A DNA stretch of 64,000 nucleotides from Channallabes apus (GCA_030522415.1 CM060126.1:849333-913332); one strand, 5' to 3'. Counted from the stretch's first letter, positions 1 through 12,022 are shown. The notes: generated by a model from the letters alone, not told the origin. Numbers and translations: made by a program.

Positions 1-1033
1 TGAAATTATTACAGTTAGATACAAATATTTATAAATCTAAACTTATTGTACGTTCCTCCATGTTCTGCAGTTTATGCTTTAAATTTTACTGCGTGTGTAG
101 AAATACACACCCTTGGCAATATAGTGTCTATACAGAGTACAATATATTGGAACTTAATGTCCTATATAAATATATGTACAGTATATACCATATATATACG
201 TCCCCCCTTCACACTGACGCCCCAGTTGTTGCTGTGGTCTGTTTTGTCTTCACTCGATAACTCGATGATATCAGCTCCTGGTTCCCGAGGTGAAGAGAGC
301 AGGAGATCCCTGTGGGAGACGTGTAATGAGGCGCTCTGCAGATCAGGACCATGTGCGTCTCTGTCTCTGGTTCCTGAGTGTCTCGGACAGATCTTCCAGT
401 GTGGGTTAGGAGTCGAGTGGGCTCTCAGGTTCTTTATGAATATCTCGAGTTTATTTTGAGTCTGATTGTAGTGCCGATGTTTTCTTATGAATGATGTGTT
501 TTGATCTTGTTTGTGCTTTTGATCAGACGACTCATGTCCTCATCGATTCACATTCCTTATCAGATTTGATCTTTGTTTGTAATTTGACCTAATTTTTTTC
601 ACATCTGCTCTCTCTCTCTCTCTCTCTCTCTCGTTCTCTTGGTGTATCTTTACTCCCCCCTTCCCTGGGCTGGACGCTTTAAAAGAGGTCCCCCGGTCAC
701 CATGGCAACCGCAAGCTATGAGTGGCTAATGAAAGCTTTCCCTGCTCTTCTTCTTCTCTCTCTTTGTTTCTCTCTGTATATCTCTCTTTATTTATCTTTC
801 CTGTCTATTTCTGCATCATTTCTTTCTGCATCACATGGATTGATGTAAACAAACAGAGAAGAGAAGGAATGTGGGTGTAGACAGAGGAGAGGAAAGAAGA
901 GGAGGAAATGGAGAGAGTGATTGCAGGGTGTCTGTGTGAGCGCTCCTCTTTAACTCACAACAATCCAGATCCGGTGCACGGCTTCTGGAAACATCAGACT
1001 CACGTCTAATCTACTGCAACGACATGACACTGA
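1..1033. other. No recognisable gene
   Basis: Only short frames with no domain signature are open here. There is a CT repeat at about 608-632 and a pyrimidine-rich tract near 745-820. An ATG in a good context at about 701 opens a frame that soon runs into low-complexity Leu/Ser codons and I do not call it a gene. The stretch could hold the 3' end of an upstream gene, but I see no polyadenylation signal in convincing context. Confidence 0.5.
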
Positions 1034-1173
1034 TATGGTAATGTCTTACTGTCTAATGTCTTACTGTCTAACATCTTACTGTCTAATGTCCTATAGTCTA
1101 ATGTCTTACTGTCTAACATCTTACTGTCTAATGTCCTATAGTCTAATGTCTTACTGTCTAATGTTTTATAGTC
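1034..1173. repeat. Minisatellite, about 15-bp unit (left part)
   Basis: Imperfect tandem copies of a unit like gtcttactgtctaat alternate with copies reading gtcctatagtctaat. The same repeat resumes at about 1455, so this is the left half of an array split by an inserted LINE end. Confidence 0.8.
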
Positions 1174-1453
1174 CAAATCCAAATTAAAATTTTATTTGTC
1201 ATACACAGTCACACACAGTCACACACAGTACGATAGTGAAATGCTTATACGATCGCTCGTGACCTTAAAATCTAAATTATCAATAGAAATAAATTAGGGA
1301 ATGGAATAAAGAATAAAATATAAAAAACTGCAGAAATAAAGAACAAAATATATAAATTATGGATATAAAAAATATTTTTAAAAACCTAACTGTACAAAAT
1401 ATACACCAAATAGTGGTATAAATATGCAAAATATGCAAAAGTGTGCAAAAATA
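1174..1453 (-). mobile_element. 3' end of a Rex1/L2-type LINE, 5' truncated
   Basis: Read on the minus strand, the end matches the 3' terminus of the LINE at 30.4-33.8 kb: the same CACGAGC motif, the same 'gaaatgc'/'gcatttcac' stretch, the same 'tacacagt' repeats and an AAATTT-rich tail. It is a short 5'-truncated copy dropped into the flanking minisatellite. No coding sequence remains. Confidence 0.75.
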
Positions 1454-1454
1454 G

Positions 1455-1546
1455 TTTAATGTCCTATAGTCTAATGTCATACTGTCTAATGCCTTATTGT
1501 CTAATATCTTACTGTCCAATGTCTTACTGTCCAGTGTCTTCTGGAA
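1455..1546. repeat. Minisatellite, about 15-bp unit (right part)
   Basis: Continuation of the array at 1034-1173, again alternating 'cctatagtctaatg' and 'ttactgtctaatg' units. A further degenerate unit appears near 2170-2195, on the far side of the SINE. Confidence 0.7.
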
Positions 1547-1555
1547 ATTTGAATC

Positions 1556-1622
1556 TTCAGTTCAATTCCGTTTTATTTATACAGCTGGTCATTGTCTCAA
1601 AGCACTTTTACAAAATAAAAAA
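1556..1622 (-). repeat. LINE/SINE-type 3' tail
   Basis: The reverse complement of the common fish tail containing 'gctttgagacaatga' followed by a tail related to (GAATT)n. The same tail occurs on the plus strand at about 42790-42875 and 58525-58590. Confidence 0.6.
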
Positions 1623-1781
1623 AATGGAAATGAGAAACACGTATAAGACATTTTCTATATGTTATACATATAGAAAATATGTATAGAAATAATTTAAAAT
1701 AATTTTATGTTATTAAAAATTTTATTTTAATATACTGTATCTATAATTGATAATATACATAATAATAGATATACTGTATAC

Positions 1782-2130
1782 GGCGGCGCGGTGGTGTAGT
1801 GGTTAGCACTTGTAGTGTAGTGGTCGCCTTGCACCTCCAGGGTTTGGGTTCTATTCCCAGCCAGGCTCGATTCCCGCATCTGTGTGCATGGAGTTTGCAT
1901 GTTCTCCCCGTGGTTGGTGGGTTTCCTCCGGGTTCTCCAGTTTCCTCCCACAGTCCAAAGATATGCAGGTTAGGCTAATTGGTGTTTACAAGTGTGTGAA
2001 TGAGAGTGTGTGTATGTGTGTGTGCCCGGGGTCCAGGGTGTACCCCGCCCTGTGCCCTAAGCCTCCTGGGATAGGCCCCGCCCCCCGTGGCCCTGAGTAC
2101 AGGATAAAGCTGTATAGAAGGTGAGTGAGT
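1782..2130 (+). mobile_element. DANA-like tRNA-derived SINE
   Basis: It starts with 'cggtggtgtagtggttagca' (box-A-like), followed by the 'ggagtttgcatgttctccc' core and the 'aaagatatgcaggtt' segment, and ends in (GTGA)n. The organisation follows zebrafish DANA SINEs. This copy carries a small internal duplication of the 'gtagtgtagtggt' head and a damaged box B ('ggttctattccc'). Confidence 0.8.
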
Positions 2131-2401
2131 GAGTGAGAGTGAATAATATATATATATTTCCTAATGATGTAATATCTTACTGTCTAACATTTAGTGACTA
2201 TCTTTCTGTCTAAATATCGCTTTCTGTCTCTCTCTCTTTCTCTCTCTTTCTCCCTCTCTGTCTTGTCACTGTCTCTATTGTCTATACTGTATATATGTAT
2301 ATTTACATTACATTTAGGCATTTGGCATTTGGCATATTTATTTATATAATGTGTGTGTGTATGTGTATGTGTGTGCGTGTTTGTTTTCAGTTCCATCAAT
2401 A

Positions 2402-3300
2402 ATGAAACGGAGACGTCGTTACCTAAAAACAGCCGAGTCATCAATGAACCAGTCACATGACCATGAAGAAGAGAAAGAAGAAGATGACATCACTTCGTCT
2501 TCATGCCCCCTGTGTGGGCGTGTCTTTGACATGCCCCTCCTCCTGCCCTGTGGACATACTCTGTGTGGGCGGTGCCTAACAGAAAAGGCGAGGTTAGATA
2601 AACGCACGTCTACACTAAGGCCTACGTCGCAGGCGTCCTGTACGATCTGTGCCGTCCTCTGCCCGCGATGCTGCCATGCTGTGGAACTGCCCTGTTCGGA
2701 TTGGTCAACTGCTACTGCATGCCTGCCCCTTGAACCCACGGTGACCTTTGACCCCAGAGGTGGTGCACAGGAGGAGGATGAGAATGAGGAGGAGGTCAGG
2801 AGTAAAACTGCACATGAACCAGGTGAGATTATCTAAAGAAGTCTTAAAGAAACATAAAGAACTTCCGAAAAGTCATGATGATATTCAGGTGGAGGGTTCT
2901 GTTTAAAAGTTGTACAGGTTCCCCAGGGGGACAGCCGGAGAACCCACGTGTGAGGGACTGAATCTGCTGTGTGTTTGTTCTGTTTCTCCTGTAGGAGGCG
3001 ACGTGGAGCTTTCAGAGGAGGAGATGGAACGCTCTGTCTCAGGTAGAGAACTGATCTGGGAGCAGCTGCCTGTCAGTCACTCAACAGGCAAACAAACAAA
3101 CAAACAAACAATCATAAAAATAAATAGATTCTTTTCTTTTTCTTTTCTAATAGTATGCTATGTCATATATTTTACATTTTTTTTACCTAGTTTGAGTTCA
3201 GATTGTTAAACCAAAAAGTTCCAATAAATATTTTAAATAAAAATAATTTTAAATATAATTTTATTTGATCATAATTGTATTATGTAGAATCATACATTAC

Positions 3301-3339
<39 letters not shown>

Positions 3340-5824
3340 AGCCATTCCTTTTCTTCCTCGTCTTTGACCTTTGATCTCTGAACTCCTCAGGTCTGCTCTT
3401 TGCTTTAGACTCCTCCTCTATAGCCACACCCCTCCAGCTCACTAACTCTGCCCTGACGGTCACCTTCAGGGACCCCGGAGGTCAGGCTCGTGACCTCTGT
3501 GCGTCTCTCCCTCAGGTGTGTGCTGATGTGGAGATCCTCAGGGGCCAGTACTACTGGGAGGTAGATGTGTGCAACAGCGCCCTCTATCGCATCGGTAAAA
3601 TTGCTAAAATATTGTAAATATGAAACTTTTTTTTAAGTTACTCTGGATAAGAGCGTCTGCCAAAATGCCTAAATGTAAATATAAACTATATTTCCCCTCT
3701 CGTGTGTTCCAACCACTCAGCATTCAGAATCCTAAACCGGCCCGATCATCCGTCATCATCTGTTTCTCACTGGTTCATGCCTTAAGATGCTTTTTTATTC
3801 TTGAATGATTCATACGTCACTGTGTGGCTTAACAAATAAAAAGCATTCCTCTGAAACTGCTCAGGTTCAGGGACTGGAGGGAAACTCAGAGACAAAAAAT
3901 ATTCCTCAAGACTACATTAAACATACAAGAAAATCTGGAAGCAAAATATGAAGAAATGAAGGGGAGGGGTGAGGGGGGGGGGCTCAAGATTTTTGCACAG
4001 AACTGTTTAGACCCTTAAAAACTAAATGGACTCTTATAGAATGATCTATATGATTATTTAGACATTTTATATATTCAATGAAATGTAAATAGTCCAAAGC
4101 GTACAAGTAAAATAATAAGGTTATTGATATAATTAGTCTATTGTGTCTCTTATTGTAACTTTAACCTGTGGTCTATTAGACATCAGTCTTGAGTGTGTGC
4201 CATTATTTTTGGCCTAAGACTGTATAACAGTTATCTCTCAAAAAGTCTAATTAGTTATTAAAATTTGTTTCAAAACCAGCACAGAAACAACCATGCTATT
4301 AATAATCCTGTTATTATGTGCAGTGATGAAGCTAAACACTGTAACAAACCCAGTCATATTTCTACTGCCCCCCAGTGGCTGTGTTCATTACTGCAGTTTA
4401 AAGGGTGTAGGATTTGGGTTGGAATGAAACCTAGTTACGCTTCATATACATCATATACATATATATTCATATACATATACATCCATCCTCTCACAGAAAC
4501 ACACTGATCAGGTTCTAATGATCTCAGAAATGTCCTAAAACATGTGGAGAAAAAACAAACAGGAATGATGAGAAACAGCAACTAATAAATGACAAACAGA
4601 GAAAAGTAATGCAAAGCAGAGAGAAGAGACAAAATAATGAAACACAGAGAAGGAAATGAAAAAGAAACAGTAATGAAGTATATTGAATATATATAAATAT
4701 CAAGAAACAGTGAGAAATTAAGAGAAACACAAAGAAACAGATAAAACTGAAAGCGATCCAGTCTAAAATCTGTCTGAACGTAGAATTAATAACAAAAACA
4801 GTGATTTTAATGGTACTGCAATTGTTAAATGAAATTTGTAATTAATAGTTCATTAATGATTTATAAATTTTTTCTTTCAGGTAACGCCTCAAGATATTGT
4901 AAATGTTCAATGACACAAAGGACACAAAAAAATTTTTTATTAAAATTATTAATAATTAATATTTAATATATATTAATATTTAATTAATATATTTAATATA
5001 GAAGTATATAAATCAGTGATGATGAAAATGCTGAAAAAATTATTTTCATGCCTAAAACTGCAGAAAGATTATTATTTTCATGCCTAAAACTGCAGAAAGA
5101 ATAATCTTTCTGCAGTTTTAGGCATGAAAATAATTTTTTCAGCATTTTCATCATCACTGATTTATATACTTCTATATTAAATATTCGCAGACAATAAGAA
5201 ACACATGTTTGTTTAATTGCACTGATAATTTCTCTCTATTGTCCAACTAGAAATGTGGACTTATGTTAGCCACGCCCCCTCTCTTCTGCAGGTGTGAGCT
5301 CATTGGCTAGTGCTAAGGCGTGGTGGTTTGAGAGGCGGGGTTCTGGATTCCATGTTGTCTTTGATGGCCGTTGCGAGCTCCTCCCCTCGGTCCCGCCACA
5401 GCTTAAAACAGTGGGCGTGTTCTTAAATGTGGGCGGGGCTTCACTAACCTTCCACAACCCGCTAACAGAAGAACTTCTTGCCGCGGTCCCATCCATCTTC
5501 TCTCCTCCTCTTTGCCCCGCCTTTCAACTGGGCCAGGGAAGACTGAAGCTCCGCCCCGGCCTGCCTCCACCCAACCACGTCTTTCTGAGCCGCAACTCAG
5601 CATACCGGGGACCTGAAGGGGCGGGACATGGGCGGTGGAGGCGGGATGTTGCGTTCGGATCAGTCAGGGCCGTGATACAGAAATTTGAAGAAATGTCAGC
5701 TTCGGATTCTGACTCGGGTCTGATGTCCAGCTGTAGCTCCAGTTCCACGCTGACCTCCATCCCTGACCCGAATGCAGAGACGTCCAAACATCGTCCTGCA
5801 CAAGAACCCAAAGGTGCCACTTAA
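2402..5824 (+). CDS. RING-finger and SPRY-like protein (TRIM-like)
   Basis: A spliced plus-strand gene with coding exons 2402-2822, 2995-3042, 3391-3594 and 5292-5824. All junctions have GT..AG ends, phases agree, and the sum of 1206 nt gives 401 residues. Residues 35-90 form a C3HC4 RING: C35, C38, C50, H52, C55, C58, then C87 and C90. An acidic Glu/Asp stretch (21-29) precedes it and another lies near 121-130. Exons 3-4 carry a SPRY/B30.2-like half, including QYYWEVDV and, after the last junction, a W-W-F-E-R segment and VGVFLNVGG. I see no B-box or coiled coil, so it is TRIM-like rather than a canonical TRIM. By family knowledge it would be an E3 ubiquitin ligase with a substrate-binding SPRY domain; the substrate is unknown. 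An acceptor just upstream (2390) suggests a separate 5' UTR exon. I do not recognise a specific orthologue. Confidence 0.7.
3301..3337. repeat. (TTA)n microsatellite in an intron
   Basis: About twelve uninterrupted ATT/TTA units lie in intron 2 of the RING/SPRY gene, about 50 bp before the acceptor of the third coding exon. Confidence 0.9.
4989..5184. repeat. Perfect inverted repeat, 85-bp arms
   Basis: Arms 4989-5073 and 5100-5184 are exact reverse complements over 85 bases by my reading, separated by 26 bases. The spacer is itself a direct copy of part of the left arm (the 'ttcatgcctaaaactgcag' stretch). It sits in the last intron of the RING/SPRY gene, so the transcript could fold into a roughly 170-nt perfect hairpin. 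Confidence 0.9.
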
Positions 5825-5846
5825 TAGTTATTTTGTGATCAAAATA

Positions 5847-6289
5847 CACTATATGGACGAAAGTATTTGGCCAAACCTGCAATGACTTTGTATCGAAACA
5901 CATAGACTGAAATATAGACTTGGTCCCCGTTTTGCAGTTGTAACAGATTCCACTTTTCTGAGAGTGTTTCTGAGGGAATTCGTGCCCATTTATTCTGTAG
6001 AGCATTAATGAGGTCAGGCACTGATGTTGGACCGGAAGGCCTGGCTTGCAATCTCCAGTTCATCCCAAACGTGCTCGATGTGGTGGAGGTCAGGGCTCTG
6101 TGTTAGGGCCAGTCAAGTTCTTCCACACTGAACTCATTAAACCGTGTCGTTATATCGTCATGTTGGAAGAGACTTTCTACAAAGTTGGAAGCGGAGTATT
6201 GTCCAAGATGTCTTGGAATAATGGACCTGATTGAAGCATCTTCATTCAGTCATTAACAGGTTTGGTCAAATACTTTTGCCCATATAGTG
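5847..6289. mobile_element. Non-autonomous Tc1-type MITE
   Basis: The terminal inverted repeats are cactatatgg at the left and ccatatagtg at the right, extended imperfectly by 'aaagtatttgg' and 'ccaaata'-like sequence. The interior is the well-known fish MITE sequence with no intact transposase. It begins about 22 bp after the stop codon of the RING/SPRY gene, so the gene's 3' UTR probably includes it. Confidence 0.8.
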
Positions 6290-6774
6290 TTATAACACAA
6301 ACCCTGCACTTCCTGTTTCCTGTATCACTTATTCAATTTTACTTGCGATGTTAAATGTGAACAAATATCTGTCATCTGTCATGCAACATGTTACAATGGG
6401 TCTGCATCACTGCATGAATACAATGCTAATAAGACTAGCATTCTTACAAGCAAGCTAAATAAATAAACAGTTCAATAAATAAACAAGTGAACCATGTGTG
6501 TGTCCTTAAATTAGCGCCAGTAATCCTGGATGTTAACACCATTTGCATTTTTGTGAGAATCGTTATTCTAGAGAAATTAAAACATCTGGAGCTAGGTGAA
6601 CTGGAGGTGAGCTAGTACTCTGGAGACGGGGACCTCTGGTGGTGTGGAGTGGAATCGCGAGCCGAGCCAGAGGCATCTATGATCTAATGAAATGAAAAAA
6701 AAATAAAATAATAATAATGTCTGTCTGCATAGTGCATCAGTTTCAGGACACTCCTGTGCCGCAGGTCACACACA

Positions 6775-6813
<39 letters not shown>

Positions 6814-7137
6814 TTCCTCACTAAAATAATAAACTTTGATAAACGTAGAATAAGCCATAGTGTCGCAGCAACAGATCCAGCCACTCTGAGGAACTTTCAC
6901 CAGGTTTGGATTTGACCTGACACCAGGGCGGCGCTGCAGCAGTCACACCACAGACTGAGCTCTCGCCCCGTGTGTAATCCAGTGGCTCAAAACATCCGCC
7001 TTACAAAATCCTCTCTGGAGACGAAGAAAATCAGTTGTGTGAACTGCGACTCGAGTAAACAAAGGTTCGAGCGCTGTCGCAAATCTACTGTAAACAAGTG
7101 TGGAAGTCATTTTCTGTATAAACACAAACTTAAGAAG

Positions 7138-7171
<34 letters not shown>

Positions 7172-7734
7172 TGGCCAATTAATTATTTAGGTGATGGATG
7201 GATGCATGGTACACTCATTGGCCTGTGTGTTTTTATTTAGTTCCAGAGAAACAGGACGCGGTTTAGAAGCGAGAAACTCGGAGTGTGTGTTTGAAGTTTC
7301 GGCGCTCGCATGTGGAAGTGATTTACGGTGATCTGACGACAGTGATGTTACACTCGTTCATTCGTTTTATTCCATTAATCTGTTCCAAGATGACTTATCA
7401 TAACCTATTACTGAACTGCATACACACTTAGTCACTTGTGTGTGTGTGCATGTGTGTGTGTGTGCGTGTGTGTGAGTGTGTAAGTGAGTGACTTGATGTC
7501 TGGTCTTGATAAACACCTCATGGCGTCAGTTGTGGTGTGTGACTGTGTGTGTGTGTGTGTGTGTCATACCCTAACCACTTCTAAACACTCACTCTCGTTT
7601 ATCTTTATCTTTCGGTAAAGTTGTGTGTAAATGTTTTTGTGGCAAAGGCAAAGCGCACGGAGATCTGAAAATAACAACCCGGCGATTACACAATTCCTTG
7701 TTTTATAGGGTGCCATTACTTTTGTCCTTTAGTG
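6290..7734. other. Gene-free stretch with CA/GT arrays
   Basis: (CA)n occurs at about 6776-6811 and (TG)n at about 7140-7170, 7441-7480 and 7543-7563. The short frame near 6970-7140 runs into the TG array and has no family signature. The sequence at about 7680-7735 ending in 'cttttgtcctttagtg' looks like a worn DNA-transposon end. Confidence 0.5.
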
Positions 7735-8050
7735 TTTTTTCATGGAATTGTTTGGAATGAAGGTCAGTGCCGTGCAGCAGGAGAACTGAGCTCGATGTGC
7801 TGTTTGTCACAGGCTGAAGTGGATTGGCTCAGACCTGTACGACGTCTCCGAGTCCACTGCAGTCGTTCCTGTGAACATTCAGCCAGTGGGAGTTTCTGCC
7901 ATGTCCCCTGTACGGTCCTGACCTCGCTCCAAGACATTTCCACATGATTGGACCGTTAAAGGATCCTGCCCCGCCCAGCCTGGGATCAGATCTATGACCT
8001 GATCAGCATGTTACATGTCGCTGGTGTCGGTGTGTCAAGCACTGCTTTAT
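7735..8050 (+). pseudogene. Decayed mariner-type transposase fragment
   Basis: In one plus-strand frame around 7915-7985 I can read PDLAPRHFHMIGPLKD, which resembles the mariner DDE region (SPDLAPxDFHLFGPLK). Both flanks are out of frame or degenerate and no inverted terminal repeats are evident. It is a short inactive remnant. Confidence 0.45.
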
Positions 8051-8430
8051 ACTGTGTGGCATGACGTGGCAGTAGCACACACACACACACACACACACAG
8101 TTTATTTTGTAAGTTTTGTATGTAAATGAGCTGTGCGTTTTTCTGTTTTTAATTTCATATTTTAAGAAAATAGCTAATTTTAAGTTCTACGTCACTGGTC
8201 AAGTCCACAATCACTGTTCACTGTGGGCTTCTGGAGTTACTTACCCATGTTTAATCCTTGGTTTTGTTAGTTTAATTAATATATAAATTACTCTAATCAT
8301 TGTTTTATTTGCTTATTTACTTTTAGCTACATGCAGCTAAAGCTGGAATGTCAAACTCATGTTCTACCGAAGCTTGAAAAATTTTTATTAAAAAAGTGTT
8401 TATGAAAGTGTTTATTAATAATAAAATATT

Positions 8431-8593
8431 CATTCATTCATCTTCTATACCGCTTTATCCTTCTATTCAGGGTCGCGGGGGACCTGGAGCCTATCCCAGG
8501 AGACTTCGGGCACTAGGCGGGGTACACCCTGGACAGGGTGCCAATCCATCGCAGGGCACACACACATACACACACTCACACACCCAATCACAC
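8431..8593 (-). mobile_element. 5'-truncated DANA-like SINE with 14-bp target duplication
   Basis: On the minus strand it holds only the 3' half of the SINE: 'ccctgcgatggattggca', 'gggtgtaccccgcc', 'gggataggctcc' and the (GAAT)n tail. It is flanked by exact copies of aataataaaatatt at 8417-8430 and 8594-8607. The clean duplication marks a relatively young, LINE-type insertion. Confidence 0.9.
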
Positions 8594-8607
8594 AATAATA
8601 AAATATT

Positions 8608-9539
8608 TCTAATAATAATATTATTCTCAGTGCCATTAATAATAATAATAAATCTGAACTTCTGAATCCAATAAGAACTTCATCAAATCCTCCAGTTTCT
8701 TCCCACCTGTGCATGTAGACTGTGAAGAGCTTTAGATTAGATGTTGTGTGTCCGTGCGATCCTGTAACACAACAACCCTGTCATGCTGCCTTTTTCCTGC
8801 TGTTGTTCCAGTATTAATGAACATAAAGCTGATTTATGAACACAGCTTCACTCCCAACAACACGCCTCCAAGTGGAACTGTAGACATGTGACTCTTAAAA
8901 ACGAATGACTGAACTTGGACAAACGGATGGAAAGGAATCTGGTCTGTGTTACAGCTTCTAGATTCCAGAGACTGTAGGATTGTTTCTGTATTTCTGTATA
9001 AAATATATCTTTATAATTGACTGTAAACAATATAATAACATGTATTCTGTAACGGCATGCTCTGTTTATTTCGTGCGGTTCCTTAGGGAGAACTCTTGAC
9101 CATCAGAAGCTTTCGCTTGATGCTCATGATATCAAGAACCTCCTTCATCCTCCAGCTCTTTACCAACACTTTACATCTTTACATATAACAGGTTAATAGT
9201 ATAACTCGAACTTACTCTAAAATACTAAAGTAGAACTTCTAATGTTCCTTTTTAGGAAGATATCAAACCCAGATCATAACACTGTCTCCAGAGGACGTGT
9301 ACAGTGGACACTACACATGATGGAGCATCAGTTCATGAACTTCCCTTCTTACCCTGACACGCCCATCACTGTGGAATAGGATCAGTCTGGACTCATCAGG
9401 TCACATGACCTTTTTCCATCCATTTCAATCTTTGTGGTCCATAACCAAATGAAAGCAATTATAAAGAGCAATTAATATAGTGATTTTGTACCATTAGGAA
9501 TTTCTGGAATTCATCCCTTGATTCTTGTGAGACATTCAT

Positions 9540-9581
<42 letters not shown>

Positions 9582-10382
9582 GTACTATATTTATGACTCA
9601 GCTGTTTTTGCGTTTGGATGAAATCATGCTGTAATTTGGTTTAACTTTAGCAGTTGTCCACTATTTTGAAACCACAAATGCAGGAACAAAACATTTTTTT
9701 CCTTCTGCGCGGAAGTTCATCCAAAAGAGGGCAATTGGGCTGTTGGTTGGGCAACTACAGCCCTGTCCGTGACCAGCAGTAAGGGGAAATTACTGTTTAG
9801 TAACTTTTCTTTTTCAAATGTTTTTGTCCTTTGTTCCATTCAGAAATAAACAGACCAAGTGTGTCAAACTTCTACTTAAAGTGCTGTGGCAGCATTAACA
9901 GCTTTACATCTTTAAAACTGGATTTTACGTAGCACTGAAATACCATTAAAGCTTTAATCTAAAGAATAATTAAATGTTTAATATTAGTTACGATTTCAGA
10001 TAAAACATTTGTAATAAACATAATAGTGCATTTTCTTATGACATCACACCAGGAACTAAAAGTGAAAAATACCATTTATACCTTTATTTCTAGAGATGAG
10101 AGAAGATTTAGGATCCCATGAGTTAAATTCTGGTTATTTTTCTGGGTTTTTTACATTTCCCTTCCCTCTGAAACACAAAGGTACTAAACTGTACTTTTTC
10201 AAGCCTTAAACTTCAAGCCTTACTATAAATGTGTTTACTATAAAAACATATATCCTCATATATGTCACAGGAAATCCTTTCTCCCAACGGCCATAAAACT
10301 TTACAACTCTTCGCTGTAACTCATACACACATGTATGTGGATTTTTTCACTGACTAGTATACAACAGGACACTAATACTTAC

Positions 10383-10390
<8 letters not shown>
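8608..10390. other. Gene-free stretch with transposon scraps
   Basis: Short frames only. The segment at about 9245-9425 ('catcactgtggaataggatc', 'catcaggtcacatgaccttt') resembles the interior of Tc1-type MITEs and is probably a remnant. (CA)n lies at about 9541-9577. The rest, including 9600-10380, shows no coding or RNA-gene signal to my reading. Confidence 0.4.
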
Positions 10391-10413
<23 letters not shown>

Positions 10414-10520
10414 CCCCACCTTCCTTAGTTAACAACTGTGAGCACCTGTAACCGAGCATAAGCAATTTCCCTTTGGGATTAATAAAGTTCTTTGAATCTT
10501 GAATCTTGAATCTTGAATAT
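10391..10520 (+). repeat. Poly-T tract followed by an L2-type LINE 3' end
   Basis: A run of about 24 T at 10388-10413 precedes a short LINE 3' terminus reading 'ccctttgggattaataaagt' and ending in tandem copies of ttgaatc. The reverse complement of the same end occurs at 41682-41750, so it is one family. Confidence 0.7.
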
Positions 10521-10590
10521 ATACAAATGTAACATTCTTCAAGATTCAAACATGCCTATGCTTGTAGAGTTCTTTTTAGACAATACAGTA

Positions 10591-10920
10591 CAGTAAGTCT
10601 CCAACATACGAACGAGTTGCGTTCCGAGAGCTCATTCGTGAGTCCAATTTGCTTGTAAGTCCAACAAATGTTGTCTAGGTACTATAGGAAACTAACACAA
10701 TTAGCTACACAGTATTATAATACAAAGTTCTTTAGAATTGTGCAGATGGTTGAACGATTCTTGTTAAAAGACGGAGTGATGTCTGCCACCTTCTCACCTC
10801 GCTCCATTCTCTCTATTATTCTCACTTTGTCTCCATCGTTTTTTGCCTTTAGCTTCTTAGCACTACCACCTTCATCGCTGCTGCTTTTAAACTTGCTTCC
10901 GGACATCCTTGTCTTGTACT
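10591..10920 (-). pseudogene. Tigger/pogo transposase N-terminus
   Basis: The minus-strand frame 10906-10715 starts MSGSKFKSSSDEGG and contains a CENP-B/psq-like helix-turn-helix (KVRIIERMERGEK followed by NKNRSTICTILKN), then stops. The outer end at 10591 begins CAGTAAGTCTCCAACATACG, a Tigger-like terminal repeat. Only the first 63 codons remain; the DDE catalytic domain is missing, so it cannot encode a transposase. Confidence 0.75.
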
Positions 10921-10959
10921 GCATTACCTGCAGAGGATTCACGCTGCGCACACATGACA

Positions 10960-11338
10960 ATGTACTCCAGACATGTGATCCAACTGCAAACGCTTGTTTG
11001 TATCTTTGCATGTTTATCTACCATCTCAACTCATTATCACAGAATATTGCATTGTGTCATGTTGTTGGTCTTGTTTGTATATTTGCATGTACACTTTATG
11101 TTGTCTTTTTTGTCTTGTTGTACAGTTCTTACAAAGTTTTGTTAATTTATGGTGTTAATTTGTTCTGTCTTAGCTAGACAGCGAATTGGGTGTCTTACTT
11201 AGCTAAGTTTTATTAATTAATGTTGTATCTACAGTATGTAGCATGTTGGTTCTGGAGGAACGTTGTTTTGTTTCACTGTGTAATGAACTGTATACAGTAG
11301 AAATAACAATAAAAGCCGACTTGACTCGACTTGACTTA
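10960..11338 (+). mobile_element. LINE 3' UTR with ttgactcgacttgact tail
   Basis: Non-coding T-rich sequence ends in 'aataacaataaaagccgact' followed by a tandem cgacttga-type tail. This is typical of the 3' ends of fish CR1/L2/Rex1-group LINEs. It abuts the Tigger remnant. Confidence 0.6.
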
Positions 11339-11888
11339 AGTTTGTTGGTTTGTTTTGTCTTTTTGCAGGACTACAAACATCACAGTTTTGAAGATAATTA
11401 ATAGTAGAAGTAGATGTATTTTTGTTTTTGTTCCCCCCAGAAATGTCACTATGTACGCAGGACGTGTGTTCTAACTTTCACGACTGAACATGTGGAAACG
11501 TTTTTTGTATTTTTTTTTATTACAAAAACCCTCAGTACAGTAAGAAGTTCAGGTTGAAGTTAAGTTTGTTGATCTGGTTTGTGTTTGTCTCACTGCAGGA
11601 CTAAGGTTTACTCAGCCACTCTCACTACTACAGATTCTGCCTTTACACACACACTCACTTTGTTCTTTGCACAATTAATACTATTTGCACTGTTGTCTCT
11701 TTGCCACACACAGAACTGCACATCATGGCTGATTATTTAATTATTTAATCTAATTAACCTCACACTCTTATTTTTTCTTTTTTGTTTTTTTTTACTTATG
11801 ATCTATAAGCTTTATTTATAAGCTTCTTATATATCTTGGTGTTGCACTATAGTAACTTCTGGTCAGTTTCATATTCTTCCCCTGTGTG

Positions 11889-11989
11889 TGTGTCCTGACT
11901 GTGTGTGTCCTGGCTGTGTGTGTCCTGACTGTGTGTGAGATATGCAGTGTGGCAGGTTTTGAAGATAAATGATAGTAGAAGTGGATGCA

Positions 11990-12022
<33 letters not shown>
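11889..12022. repeat. Short tandem repeats
   Basis: Three to four copies of a tgtgtgtcctgac/ggc unit at 11889-11940 are followed by a (GTT)n run of about eleven units at 11988-12021. Confidence 0.85.

Noticed and set aside
46..459. 137-codon open frame at the left edge
   Set aside because: No domain, biased composition, no splice or promoter context; also partly overlapped by another frame. Nothing supports a gene.
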